The notes: generated from the sequence alone by a model not told the origin. Positions 45,893-55,009 are shown, numbered from the stretch's first letter. The stretch: DNA of 64,000 nucleotides from CBDAMZ01 sp965197375 (GCA_965197375.1 CBDAMZ010000009.1:310001-374000); one strand, 5' to 3'. Translations and numbers: made by a program.

Positions 45893-46324
45893 GTGTCGAT
45901 GTCTGCCGCTGACAAGCTGAAGACACGAATCGATGTAATCGAGGAAAGCTACGAGTTTTCCCTCGCCTACGCGGCGAAGGGGCTGAACGTTGAGGCGGCG
46001 CTGGAGGCTGGTGGCCAAGCGCGTGAATTTCTCGAAAAATCAGCGCGGGCATTACCGGAGTTGGCGGATCTCTTTGCGACGCTCGTTGACGAGCGTCGCG
46101 TGTCCAACCCAGAGCGGTACCATGCCTTCATCGAGGTGCTCCGTCGCGACGCCGACGCCGCCCTGGCGGCGGTCCGGCTCGTCCTTGCCCAGCCGGTTGT
46201 CACATCGCAGATGATCGATAACCTTAACGCGATGATTCACCTACGGGCGCTGCTGACCGACGTTTTCCTGATCGACGAAATCCTCCGGCCACAGTCGCCG
46301 GCGCAGTTCTCAGGTGCCCAGTAG
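45893..46324 (+). CDS. Small all-helical protein at the end of the Mo-enzyme cluster
   Basis: 143 residues, mostly helical, no signal or membrane segment, no cysteine. Two starts are close together (GTG 45893 and ATG 45899). The N-terminal KLKTRIDVIEESYEFSLAYAA and a later HAFIEVLRRDADAAL are the only recognisable features. It could assist cofactor insertion or assembly of the Mo enzyme, but that is only suggested by its place. Family unknown. Confidence 0.7.
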   Translation: MSMSAADKLKTRIDVIEESYEFSLAYAAKGLNVEAALEAGGQAREFLEKSARALPELADLFATLVDERRVSNPERYHAFIEVLRRDADAALAAVRLVLAQPVVTSQMIDNLNAMIHLRALLTDVFLIDEILRPQSPAQFSGAQ

Positions 46325-46405
46325 ATCCTCAGGGGGATACTGAGGTCAAAAAAAGCAGAAATCTGCGGCGATCTTTGGCACAATGCTGGAGTTTCGACGA
46401 AACGG

Positions 46406-46858
46406 ATGCGAGGTCTGGGTCTGCTGCTGCTGCGTGTGGTTGTGGGTGCAGTCTTTATCACTCACGGCCTTCCCAAACTGATCCCGCTCTGGGGCGGAAG
46501 TCCCGGTACTGCCGCCGCCGTGTTTGAAGCGATCGGCGTCAGCCCCGCGCATGCCCTCTCAGTCGCCACTGGTATCGTTGAGGTATTGGCCGGCGCGCTG
46601 CTGGTTGCTGGGGCCTACACGGTATGGACAACTGGGCTCCTCGTAGCGACCACGTTCGCGACCAGCTGGAAGCTCAACGTGTCGCAAGAGTGCTTCCCTA
46701 ACTGGGCGCTGGAACCGGGTGTCTGGCATCGCGTCGAATTCGACGTTGTGCTGATGAGCGCGCTGGTCTGCCTGCTGCTGGCTGGTCCCGGATGGTTGTC
46801 GATTGACGCGAGACGCACCCGTGCTTCGAAGGCCGAACGGCTTCACGGAAAAATCTGA
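46406..46858 (+). CDS. DoxX-family membrane protein
   Basis: 150 residues with four predicted membrane helices (GLLLLRVVVGAVFITHG, VEVLAGALLVAGAY, and two more near the C-terminus). Family pattern: early HGLPKL and Gly-rich second helix. DoxX-like proteins are linked to redox and detoxification but are poorly defined. It follows the Mo-enzyme cluster by 80 bases, perhaps as a separate unit. The SDR gene starts eight bases after its stop, suggesting a bicistron with that gene. Confidence 0.85.
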   Translation: MRGLGLLLLRVVVGAVFITHGLPKLIPLWGGSPGTAAAVFEAIGVSPAHALSVATGIVEVLAGALLVAGAYTVWTTGLLVATTFATSWKLNVSQECFPNWALEPGVWHRVEFDVVLMSALVCLLLAGPGWLSIDARRTRASKAERLHGKI

Positions 46859-46865
46859 AGCCAAC

Positions 46866-47606
46866 ATGGAACTTGAAAAACGGGTCGCATTGATCACCGG
46901 ATCCAAACGTATCGGTGCACCGGTGGCGGAGGCGCTCGCTAGGCGCGGCGCTGACGTCAGCTTGTCGTACAACCGCTCGAAGAGTGACGCTGAACGTTCG
47001 GTTGAGGCGGTGTTGGCACTGGGTCGGCGTGCCATCGTCACCCGGGCTGACGTCTCGCGGGCCGAGGACTGCCAGGCCCTCGTCGAGGCGACCGTGACGG
47101 CTCTAGGTCGGTTGGACGTGCTTATTAACATGGCATCGAGCTACGTCCACAAACCGTTCGACGAGTTGACTGAAGCCGATTGGGATCGCGCGCTCGCGGT
47201 CGATCTCAAGGGTGCGTATTTGTGTGCGCGGGCTGCTGTACCACACCTCCGTGCTGGGGGAAGCGGTCGGATCATCAATTTTTCCGATTGGGTTGCGCGA
47301 AGCGGGCGCCCGCGCTACCGAGGTTATCTTCCCTACTATGTCGCCAAGTCAGCTGTTGTGGGACTCACCGAGGCGCTTGCGCTCGAGTTAGCAAGTGACA
47401 ACATCCTTGTAAATGCCATCGCGTTAGGCCCGATCTTGCCCTCGGCTAACCTTGATTCCCATGAGGTAAAAGAGGTTGAGCGCACCACGCCGCTTGGGCA
47501 CTGGGGCGGGACTGCAGAGATCGTTAAGGCGGTCGTGTCTCTCATTGAATCCGACTTCATCACGGGGGAGACGATTCGCGTCGACGGCGGTCGCCACCTG
47601 CAGTGA
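46866..47606 (+). CDS. Short-chain dehydrogenase/reductase
   Basis: 246 residues from the ATG at 46866; the open frame reaches back to 46803 inside the DoxX gene. Classical SDR fold: NAD(P) motif TGSKRIGAPVA, LINMASSYVH and a Tyr-x3-Lys active site YYVAKSA (near residue 160). Its catalytic Ser is in the FSDWVARSG stretch. C-terminal FITGETIRVDGGRHL is typical. Oxidises or reduces an unknown carbonyl substrate. Its 246 residues are the normal length. Confidence 0.92.
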   Translation: MELEKRVALITGSKRIGAPVAEALARRGADVSLSYNRSKSDAERSVEAVLALGRRAIVTRADVSRAEDCQALVEATVTALGRLDVLINMASSYVHKPFDELTEADWDRALAVDLKGAYLCARAAVPHLRAGGSGRIINFSDWVARSGRPRYRGYLPYYVAKSAVVGLTEALALELASDNILVNAIALGPILPSANLDSHEVKEVERTTPLGHWGGTAEIVKAVVSLIESDFITGETIRVDGGRHLQ

Positions 47607-47663
47607 CCATCTGCGCTGCCGGCCCTGTCCCACGACTTCGTAGTCGAGGATCGGGTGTGGGTG

Positions 47664-48863
47664 CTACGATTCAAGCAGGGCCCGGATGGCGTCAAGCGCG
47701 CCCTCGAGCTCCGCACGTTCGCGAGAGAAGGCAAAGCGAATATAACCTTCCCCACGCGAACCGAAATCGACCCCAGGCACGCAGCCCACTTTCGCCTGGC
47801 GCATCAGCCATTCGGCCAACGCCCACGACCGCGACGCACCGGGTCTCAAGCCACCCGCGGGCTGCCAGCCCTCGTCGATTCGAAGAAACGCGTAAAAGGC
47901 ACCTTTTGGTGGTTCTCCGGTGAGCAGGCCGCCCAGGCGTTGAACGCCGGTGTAAAAGAGGTCTCGTCGCGCCTGAAGCTCAACGCGGAAGGCATCGACC
48001 CAGGCCGGCGATGCCTCGAGGCCGCCGATGCCGCCCCATTGGATGAGGCTACTGACGTTACCCGCCGTGTAGCTGATGAGCTTCGACACGCGCTCCTGGA
48101 CGATCGGACTACAGATCGCCAGATAACCGAGCCTAAGTCCGGTCATGGCGAACGACTTGCTGAACGTATACACGGGGATCGTGCGCGCGTAGATGTCGGG
48201 TAGGGAAGCGATGCTGACGTGCTCGGTCTCATCATAGACGATATCCTCATAGGCCTCGTCGGAGATGATCCAGAGATCGTGCTGCTCGGCCAGCTCGGCG
48301 ATGCACTCGAGCTCGTGGCGGGTCAGCACGCCGCCGGTGGGGTTGTGGGGCGTGTTTAACAGAATCGCGCGGGTCCGACCAGTAATTTTCGACGCCAGCT
48401 CGTCCAGGTCATAACGCCAGCCGAGCGATTCGTGAAGTGGACACGCGACCGGTACGGCACGCGTGGTGAGGATGTGTCCATAGGTGGCGGGCCACACCGG
48501 ATCGGGAAGGATGATCTCGTCGCCTGGTTCCAACAGCGCATGACTAATTACGTAGAGTGCGTGCATGCCCCCGGCCGTGACGAATATCTCACTAGGGTCG
48601 TTGACCGCAATGCCGTTGGTCCGCCTGAGCTTGTCGACGAGGAGTTCACGCAGGCGTGGCAGCCCGGTCGTCTGGACATAGTGGGTGTGATTCGCGTCGA
48701 GTGCTTGCTTCATTGCCGATTTGATGGCGCCAGGGGTCTCGAAGCTCACCTCACCCTGATCGAGACGGAACGGATGCTCCATGCCAAACATCATGTCGCG
48801 AATGCGGATGATGCCGGGGAGCGGGATGGTGTCCAGGTTGTGGCTCATGGTCGCCATGGCCAT
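47664..48863 (-). CDS. Class I/II PLP aminotransferase
   Basis: 399 residues, fold type I. Catalytic lysine in YTFSKSFAMTGLRLGY (near residue 237). Other family elements: HYVQTTGLPRLRE, NTPHNPTGGVLT (substrate/phosphate groups) and ISDEAYEDIVYD. The start gives MAMATMSHNL, and an ATG five codons later is possible. Similar to aspartate-/pyridoxal-dependent aminotransferases of the AspC/ArAT group, but substrate specificity is open. It is convergent with the SDR gene, whose stop is 57 bases away. Confidence 0.92.
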   Translation of the reverse strand: MAMATMSHNLDTIPLPGIIRIRDMMFGMEHPFRLDQGEVSFETPGAIKSAMKQALDANHTHYVQTTGLPRLRELLVDKLRRTNGIAVNDPSEIFVTAGGMHALYVISHALLEPGDEIILPDPVWPATYGHILTTRAVPVACPLHESLGWRYDLDELASKITGRTRAILLNTPHNPTGGVLTRHELECIAELAEQHDLWIISDEAYEDIVYDETEHVSIASLPDIYARTIPVYTFSKSFAMTGLRLGYLAICSPIVQERVSKLISYTAGNVSSLIQWGGIGGLEASPAWVDAFRVELQARRDLFYTGVQRLGGLLTGEPPKGAFYAFLRIDEGWQPAGGLRPGASRSWALAEWLMRQAKVGCVPGVDFGSRGEGYIRFAFSRERAELEGALDAIRALLES

Positions 48864-49005
48864 TGGCGGGAGGACGAACGCCTGATTGCAGCGGCGTAAA
48901 GGGTGGTTACTGGACGGGACCGAGGTGCGTGTCGGGCCAGTCGAGAGTATCCGCGATCACCTGGTTCCGCATACATCTCCATTTGGCGTCTGTGCACCTG
49001 GCCAC

Positions 49006-49539
49006 TTACTGAATTGGCGTCGCAGGAGCAGGCGGTGCACCAGTCTGTGTCACGGCCACGGCTGCCGTCGATTGAAAGATCGTGCCACCCTGATTCGTTG
49101 CGAAAAACCGAGCACCACCACCAGGAGTGGGGTTCGCGCCCGCGAAGTACGTGGATGCGCCGTTGCCGGCTGCTACACCGTTGCAGGATGCCGGTGCCCC
49201 AGACGCGCCCGCGCCCCGTGTCAGTGTGATGGAGTAACCGCTTTTCATCGACGGGTCGGTCGACAGGTCTGGGCCGATGAAGCCGTCGCCGCCACTCACG
49301 GTTGGTGGCGTCGCGAGGCTGGCCAGGCTCGGGGCGTAAAATCCACTCCCGCAGCTTGCCGCGTAGATCGCCTGGGCGCTATTGATAGCCCTGAGCGAGC
49401 CAATCGCCGACGCTTCATTCGCCGCCAGGCGTGCCCGAAGCAGTCCAGGGACCGCGATGACGGCGATGATGCCAATGATCGCAACAACGATTAGCAGCTC
49501 GATCAACGTGAAACCTCCACTCGCCCTCATCTCCTGCAT
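49006..49539 (-). CDS. Type IV pilin-like (PilA) major-pilin-type prepilin
   Basis: 177 residues from the ATG at 49539, with AGGGAAG upstream; the frame extends back to 49575. Prepilin leader of eight residues ends in Gly before FTLIELL, and Glu-5 of the mature protein is present (GFTLIELLIVVAIIGI). The globular part is Gly/Ala/Ser-rich with two cysteines (AASCGSGF and ASCNGVAAG) that may form a disulfide. Fits a type IVa pilin or pseudopilin. It is divergent from the arsC-like gene; no assembly genes lie in the window. Confidence 0.9.
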   Translation of the reverse strand: MQEMRASGGFTLIELLIVVAIIGIIAVIAVPGLLRARLAANEASAIGSLRAINSAQAIYAASCGSGFYAPSLASLATPPTVSGGDGFIGPDLSTDPSMKSGYSITLTRGAGASGAPASCNGVAAGNGASTYFAGANPTPGGGARFFATNQGGTIFQSTAAVAVTQTGAPPAPATPIQ

Positions 49540-49804
49540 CGTTCGCTTCCCTTCCAAGGCCTTGTTTATGACCATGTCACCAATTTCACGTTGCTCAACG
49601 CGTCGGGTTGCTGAAGGGGCCTTTATAGCTTCTCAATTTCTGAGACTGCTGGCTAGCCCAGGCCAGCTTGCATAGCCCCATTTTATATCTCCCGCTTGGT
49701 GTCCTTCTGGTCGTCCGAGTGGAACGATTTCGAGGCTGTCGAATAGCATTCGCGATAGGATACTTAAAATTAATGGTGCACTGGTTGAAGCTTACACGTC
49801 CTGC

Positions 49805-50203
49805 ATGAAGAGCATCCTTTTTCTGTGCGTTGCCAATTCGGCCCGTAGCCAGATGGCCGAGGGCCTGGCGCGCGCGCGCTTCGGCGATCTGGTGCGAGTC
49901 CAGAGCGCCGGGTCGCACCCAGCCGAGGTCCACCCGCGCGCCGTACAGGCTATGGCCGAGCTCGACATCGACATCAGTGCCTATCGGGCCAAGAGCGTCG
50001 ATACGATTGATCCGGCGAGCGTTGACACGGTTGTGGCCTTGTGCGCGGAAGAGATGTGCCCGTCGTTCTTTGGTCTGTTTCGCCAATTGCACTGGCCGCT
50101 ACTCGACCCCGATCGGGCTGCCGGGTCTGAGGCCGATCGGCTACAGCGGTTTCGGGAGGTGCGCGACGAGATCGTACGACGACTGGAGAGCTTGGAAACT
50201 TGA
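49805..50203 (+). CDS. ArsC-like arsenate reductase / low-molecular-weight phosphatase fold
   Basis: 132 residues. The phosphate loop C-x5-R is CVANSAR (residues 8-14), followed by SQMAEG. A second cysteine pair (ALCAEEMC, residues about 79-84) may serve as the thioredoxin-coupled redox cysteines, though the spacing is shorter than in ArsC of Bacillus type (C82/C89). The DPDRA segment holds the general-acid Asp. It could reduce arsenate or act as a phosphatase; no ars operon genes are nearby. 57 bases precede the rhomboid gene. Confidence 0.85.
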   Translation: MKSILFLCVANSARSQMAEGLARARFGDLVRVQSAGSHPAEVHPRAVQAMAELDIDISAYRAKSVDTIDPASVDTVVALCAEEMCPSFFGLFRQLHWPLLDPDRAAGSEADRLQRFREVRDEIVRRLESLET

Positions 50204-50260
50204 TGTACTGTCACGTTGGACGCGTGCTGAGACCAAAACTGAAAACGTGCTCGTTGTAAC

Positions 50261-51505
50261 ATGTTTCTTCCCCTTGGCGACGAGCCAAATCCACGCGGCG
50301 GTCCGGTTGTTACCTACGCGCTCATTGCGCTCAACTGTGCTGTCTACGTCTTCCTTGCGCTCCCGCTTAGTGCACTTCGGCCAGACTTCGATGATCCCGT
50401 GTTGGCAGAATACCTGCGCGTCATCGTGCAGCAGTTGCCTCAGGAAGTACCACTCGCAGAGCTACTGCAGCGAGTGACTTCGTACGACTTGGTCGTTTTC
50501 AGCTACGGTTTCAGGCCAGCCGCGCCTCACCTGATGGCCCTCCTCACGTCAATGTTTCTCCACGCCGGGTTCATGCACCTGGCGGGAAACATGCTGTTCC
50601 TGTGGATCTACGGGGACAACGTCGAGCATCGGCTAGGTCACGTCCGATTTCTCATTGCCTACATCGCGACCGGCGTGGCCGCCACGCTGTTCCACACTGT
50701 GTTCGATGCCGATTCCGCGCTCCCACTGGTGGGGGCGTCTGGCGCCATTTCCGGCGTCCTCGGCTTCTACTTCATCTGGTTCCCGCGGAACCGCGTGCGC
50801 CTCTGGGTGGTGCTGTTCCCATTCTTTATGAATGTGATCTACGCACCCGCCAGGCTGGTACTCGGCGTGTATCTCGTCATCGACAATCTGTTCCCGTTTT
50901 TCTTAACGCGTGGGCTAGAAGGTGGCGGGGTGGCGTACGGGGCACACATCGGCGGGTTCCTTGGTGGCGTGGCCTACGCGTGGTTGGCTGACCGCCGCTC
51001 GGTTACCGCGCGCCCGCGAGAGTATCGACCTGCCTACCGGTCCGTTGATTGGCGCCGACCGTCGACGGTGCCACCGCCTGTTGATTGGCGAGCCAGTCAC
51101 CCGGCGCCAACGCCTGCGGAAATGGTAACTGGGTTGGTCGCGAACGGCGAGTTCGAGCAAGCGGCGCCGGCGTACTTCCGGCTCAGCCCAGACCAGACCC
51201 GGCGCCTATTGACGCCCGGTCACTCGATCGCACTCGGCGACTGGCTCACTAATCACGGGCACCCAAAGGCGGCGTTAACGATTTTTCAGCGCCACCTCCG
51301 AGACTACCCGCTCGGGCCGCTGGCTGCTGAAGCTCACCTCGGGGCGGGCTTGGCCCAGCTCCACGCGCTCGGTCAGCCCACGGCAGCGTACCAACACCTC
51401 GTTGAAGTGTTCGACTTCGATCCCCGTCCCGAGACTGACCATCTCGCGCGGCAGGCGCTTGCCGACATCGCAACGCGGCAGAAGTTTCAGGTGAAAAGAA
51501 CGTAA
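50261..51505 (+). CDS. Rhomboid intramembrane serine protease with C-terminal extension
   Basis: 414 residues. Six membrane helices form a rhomboid core: HLAGN (Asn110, oxyanion side), GASGAISG (nucleophile Ser160) and the His of AYGAHIGGFLGG (His229). The last ~150 residues (after about 250) are cytoplasmic or soluble, mostly helical, with TPR-like spacing (FEQAAPAYFRLSPDQ, AALTIFQRHLRDYPLG). Substrate unknown. Other bacterial rhomboids of this size lack or vary in that tail. It is transcribed in the same direction as the ArsC-like gene. Confidence 0.92.
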   Translation: MFLPLGDEPNPRGGPVVTYALIALNCAVYVFLALPLSALRPDFDDPVLAEYLRVIVQQLPQEVPLAELLQRVTSYDLVVFSYGFRPAAPHLMALLTSMFLHAGFMHLAGNMLFLWIYGDNVEHRLGHVRFLIAYIATGVAATLFHTVFDADSALPLVGASGAISGVLGFYFIWFPRNRVRLWVVLFPFFMNVIYAPARLVLGVYLVIDNLFPFFLTRGLEGGGVAYGAHIGGFLGGVAYAWLADRRSVTARPREYRPAYRSVDWRRPSTVPPPVDWRASHPAPTPAEMVTGLVANGEFEQAAPAYFRLSPDQTRRLLTPGHSIALGDWLTNHGHPKAALTIFQRHLRDYPLGPLAAEAHLGAGLAQLHALGQPTAAYQHLVEVFDFDPRPETDHLARQALADIATRQKFQVKRT

Positions 51506-51683
51506 GGCCTGAGGCTTGTTTTGATCGGGCCCTCATTTTTTGAACAGCGCAACTTAGTGACCGGCGCCCGGCCAGGCCCGGTCGGCCACGTCAATGACAA
51601 CTTCTGCAGACACGCGTCAGGTGCGACGCACAGGCCAGGATCAGGCTCCGAGAGTAGCTTCGGTCCGTCCACCTGGGTTTGGC

Positions 51684-51689
51684 TATAAT
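51684..51689 (+). promoter_or_regulatory. -10 box (TATAAT) of the tRNA-Gln gene
   Basis: Perfect TATAAT ends 32 bases before the tRNA. The matching -35 is weak. A T-rich stretch follows the tRNA's CCA (TTTTTT near 51800), which may help end transcription. Confidence 0.5.
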
Positions 51690-51721
51690 CAGGGGTTCCT
51701 GCCTGTTGTGCATCCCCTTGC

Positions 51722-51795
51722 TGGGAGGTCGTTCAATGGTAGGACACGTGGCTCTGGACCACGGTATCGGGGTTCGAATCCCTGCCTCCCAGCCA
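51722..51795 (+). tRNA. tRNA-Gln (anticodon CUG)
   Basis: 74 bases that fold as a cloverleaf. Acceptor TGGGAGG pairs with CCTCCCA, D stem GTTC/GGAC, anticodon stem CGTGG/CCACG around CTCTGGA (anticodon CTG). T stem CGGGG/CCCTG with TTCGAAT loop; variable GTAT; discriminator G and encoded CCA. The U1-A72 pair is a known tRNA-Gln identity element. Confidence 0.95.
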
Positions 51796-51875
51796 AACTC
51801 TTTTTTCGCCGAATCTGACCCGTCAGCACCTGCTGCGTTCGTGGCGAGGGTGGCGTAGCGGGTTGCTAGCGCACG

Positions 51876-53273
51876 ATGCACCTAATCTCACGTCGCACGG
51901 TGTTACAGGCGCTCGTGGCGCAGACGCAGGCGGTGAACACCGCCCGTGGACAAACGCGTCTACACCGGAAGCCGAAACCGCTGGCTGAGGGGGCCGTGAC
52001 TCACGATTGGGCCTCGTTTCTTGGGCCGTTACACAATGCGGTATCAACGGAGACGAGGCTGAGCCGGCAGTTGCCGCCGCCGTTGGTGTGGGAGTTCGCC
52101 AAGGGGAGCGGCTATGCGTCTCCCGCCATTGCGGACGAGCACCTGGTGTTCGTGCATCGATTGGCTGACGAGGAGATCGTTGAGTGCCTGCACCCGGAGA
52201 CGGGGTCGAGCCAATGGCAGTTCCGGTACACGAGCGTGTTTCAGGACCGGTACGGGTACAACAACGGTCCGAGGTCGAGCCCGGTCATCGACGTCAACGG
52301 TGAGCTCGTGTACACGGTTGGGGCCGAAGGAAAGCTGCATTGCCTGGAATTGGGATCGGGGCGGGTGGTCTGGAAACGTGACCTTCGGGCGGTGTACCGA
52401 GTCCCGCAGGATTTCTTTGGGACCGCATCGACTCCGTTGGTGGAAGGTGGGCTGCTGGTGATTAACGTCGGCGTGCCTGGCGGGCCGACGGTGGTCGGGC
52501 TAGACACCGAGACGGGACGCGAAGTCTGGCGCGCTGGTACGGAGTGGGGCCAAAGTTACGCTTCACCTGTGCCAGCAGTAGTTCACGGCGAGCGGCGGGT
52601 GTTTGTGTTCGCGGGAGGAGAGTCCTCTCCTCCCAGCGGTGGGCTGATGTCGATCAACCCGACAACCGGTGGCGTGGATTTCGCATTTCCGTTCCGTAGC
52701 CGCACGCACGAATCAGTGAATGCGTCGTGTCCGGTGGTGTTTGACAATGAAGTGTTTATTTCAGCTAGTTATCGCGCGGGAGGTGCGCTTGTGGAGGTGC
52801 GACCGGATTTCACGCACCGGGTAGTGTGGACGACGCAGGAATTTGCGCTGCACTACAACACAGCGATCTACCGAGATGGGCACCTGTACGGGTTCGACGG
52901 GCGGAACATGGGTGACTCCTCGCTGGCATGCGTGGATGCCGCAAGTGGGCAGGTGGTGTGGCGAGAAGTTCTGTTATGGACGGAGACGTTCGAACTCAGC
53001 GGCCGGCAACGGCAGCAAATCATGGGAACGGCTCGAGGCTCCTTACTCGCGGCGGACGGACACTTCCTCTGCTTGGGGGAGTTGGGGCACTTGCTATGGA
53101 TGGACTTAACGCCAAAGGGGTACACGGAGGTGTCGCGAGCGTGGTTGTTCGCGGCGCGGGAGTCGTGGGCGCTTCCGGTGCTCAGCCGGGGCTTGCTGTA
53201 CGTGGTGCAGAACGCGCGGGACCTATTGCATCGCACAGGGCCTCGGCTATTGTGCTATGACCTGAGGGCATAG
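51876..53273 (+). CDS. PQQ-like beta-propeller protein
   Basis: 465 residues. The N-terminus (HLISRRTVLQALVA) resembles a Tat/signal segment, so export is likely but not certain. Blade-like motifs are GSSQWQFRY, GRVVWKRDL, GREVWRAGT, GQVVWREVL and the DWASFLGPLHNAV opening common in planctomycete/acidobacterial propellers. It begins about 80 bases after the tRNA-Gln. Third such propeller in the window; ligand and role unknown. Confidence 0.8.
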   Translation: MHLISRRTVLQALVAQTQAVNTARGQTRLHRKPKPLAEGAVTHDWASFLGPLHNAVSTETRLSRQLPPPLVWEFAKGSGYASPAIADEHLVFVHRLADEEIVECLHPETGSSQWQFRYTSVFQDRYGYNNGPRSSPVIDVNGELVYTVGAEGKLHCLELGSGRVVWKRDLRAVYRVPQDFFGTASTPLVEGGLLVINVGVPGGPTVVGLDTETGREVWRAGTEWGQSYASPVPAVVHGERRVFVFAGGESSPPSGGLMSINPTTGGVDFAFPFRSRTHESVNASCPVVFDNEVFISASYRAGGALVEVRPDFTHRVVWTTQEFALHYNTAIYRDGHLYGFDGRNMGDSSLACVDAASGQVVWREVLLWTETFELSGRQRQQIMGTARGSLLAADGHFLCLGELGHLLWMDLTPKGYTEVSRAWLFAARESWALPVLSRGLLYVVQNARDLLHRTGPRLLCYDLRA

Positions 53274-53650
53274 CCGCGATACGCCCCGAGAACTCGGAGA
53301 GCTTTAGGCTATTTCCTAGCATCATCATCGGCAGCCTCAATTTGCTTCGGCACTCCGATCGCGCAGTGGTCGGCGCTCGCCTTTTTAGCCAGCACCATGC
53401 GGATCGCGTTGAGAATCAGCTTAAAGGTGATCTGCGAATCCAATGTCACCGCGGTTCAGAAGCTGGCTTTTAACGAGACGATGTTTGCTTGCTCGCACAG
53501 CCACTCGTTGTCGAGTAGCCAGCCGCTCACGACCGTCTCTCTTGCGTCTGGATAGTAGGAGATGACCTCGCCGGGTCATTAGAACAGCACGCAGCGTTTG
53601 ATTCACAGGGCACTTGCCCATAAGCTTGAAGCCGAAGGAGACACACGGCT
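53274..53650. other. Intergenic region with no recognisable gene
   Basis: About 377 bases. Short open frames exist on the minus strand but carry no family motif; a degraded gene is possible. A strong ribosome site (GAAGGAGA) at the right end belongs to the methyltransferase gene. Confidence 0.4.
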
Positions 53651-55009
53651 GTGACACGTTGCTGGTTGGCGTTTGTTGTCCTCTGCACGCTGACGTTTGG
53701 ATTTGTCTCGGCCGTGCCGGCCGGAGCGCAGAACGAGCGCCAGGATCGTCACCGCGTGCCAGCGGAGTTCATGAGCTTCCGGGGCGCGCAGTGGCTGGAG
53801 CGTGCTGAACGGGAGCTCGAAGAACGACCGGATCAGGTAATCGACGTTATGGCGCTCGAACCGGGTGACGTTGTGGCGGATATTGGGTGTGGCTCAGGCT
53901 ACTACGCCCGGCGGATCGCGCGGCGTGTGCAGCCTGGCGGAACCGTCTACTGCGAGGACATTCAGCAGGAGATGCTCGACATCATGCGGCAGCTGGCGGA
54001 TGCTGAAGGTGTGACCGGCATCGAGCCTGTGTTGGGCACGACGATCGATCCCAAGCTGCCGGCCGGCGAGGTCGACTGGATCACCGTCGCTGACGTCTAT
54101 CACGAAATGTCCGATCCGAGGCCGATGCTGGCCAAAATCCTGGAGGCGCTCTCGCCGGACGGTCAGGTTGCGCTGCTCGAGTATCGCGTGGAAGACGGTA
54201 CTGGCGACCATGTGAAGGCCGACCACACGATGTCGGTGCGTCAGGTGTTGCTCGAGTGGAAGGCCGCCGGCTTCGAGCTGGCTGAACTGCACGATTTCCT
54301 ACCGGGCCAACATCTCTTCTTCTTCCGTTCCGCTGATGGTGAAGCTGGGGGCGACGTCCTGGCGGACTACGACCTATTGGAGGCTATGGACGCTGGCCTC
54401 GTCGAGGCCGAAGCGATCGGTGGCGGGGAAGACGCCGTTACGGTCCGGATCAAGCGGACCGGCGACGCGCCGATCGTGGTCACGTCTCCCGGCGCGTTTT
54501 ATTTTCAGTCTGACGGCAAAGCGCGCGACATGATTGCCAGGCGAGACGGCTGGATCGTTCTTGTTGATGATGACTGGCATGACTGGTCGATCCGTGCAAT
54601 CGGCCGGCAGTGGGACCGTGAAATTTCTGGCCATGGCGTTCGATTCGAGATGCTACCGTCGGCCAGCCAGCCTCAGCTGGAGGAGCTGATGCACGAAATC
54701 CAGGTGGGCACCTACACCGTGGCCGACTCGCCGACGCTTTATCCGCCGCGGACGTACGAGGTGGAACAGGCTGCCGTCTGGATCGCGGATGGCGATCTTG
54801 ACTACGCCACGCTTGCCCCTAATGTCGACGCGCAGCGCGTCCCAGCTCAGTATGCGGTCGCCTTTGCGCTGGTGTTCTGTGACCTCGCGGGGATTGACGT
54901 CGCCAGCCGGCGGGTCTGGGGCGATCACGAGCAGGTGTTCGGCATGCTTCGCGACCGCGGCCTCGACGCCTGGTATCAGATCAAGACCGCCGGCCGATTC
55001 ACGCGATGA
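53651..55009 (+). CDS. Exported class I SAM-methyltransferase-fold protein
   Basis: 452 residues from a GTG at 53651 that has GAAGGAGAC upstream. A signal peptide spans about residues 1-27 (FVSAVPAGAQ), predicting export. Residues 70-230 form a class I methyltransferase fold with the SAM motif VVADIGCGSGYYARRIA (about 74-90) and a HEMSDPRPML segment. The C-terminal ~220 residues have an unrecognised, probably beta-rich domain. Other exported methyltransferase-fold proteins are known in Acidobacteriota and Planctomycetota, but SAM is not expected outside the cytoplasm. So the substrate and even the activity are open. Confidence 0.85.
   Translation: MTRCWLAFVVLCTLTFGFVSAVPAGAQNERQDRHRVPAEFMSFRGAQWLERAERELEERPDQVIDVMALEPGDVVADIGCGSGYYARRIARRVQPGGTVYCEDIQQEMLDIMRQLADAEGVTGIEPVLGTTIDPKLPAGEVDWITVADVYHEMSDPRPMLAKILEALSPDGQVALLEYRVEDGTGDHVKADHTMSVRQVLLEWKAAGFELAELHDFLPGQHLFFFRSADGEAGGDVLADYDLLEAMDAGLVEAEAIGGGEDAVTVRIKRTGDAPIVVTSPGAFYFQSDGKARDMIARRDGWIVLVDDDWHDWSIRAIGRQWDREISGHGVRFEMLPSASQPQLEELMHEIQVGTYTVADSPTLYPPRTYEVEQAAVWIADGDLDYATLAPNVDAQRVPAQYAVAFALVFCDLAGIDVASRRVWGDHEQVFGMLRDRGLDAWYQIKTAGRFTR

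Noticed and set aside
49640..49670. Sigma-54 promoter for the pilin gene
   Set aside because: No GG/GC -24/-12 pattern was found; only a short stem GCTGGC/GCCAGC in the divergent region.
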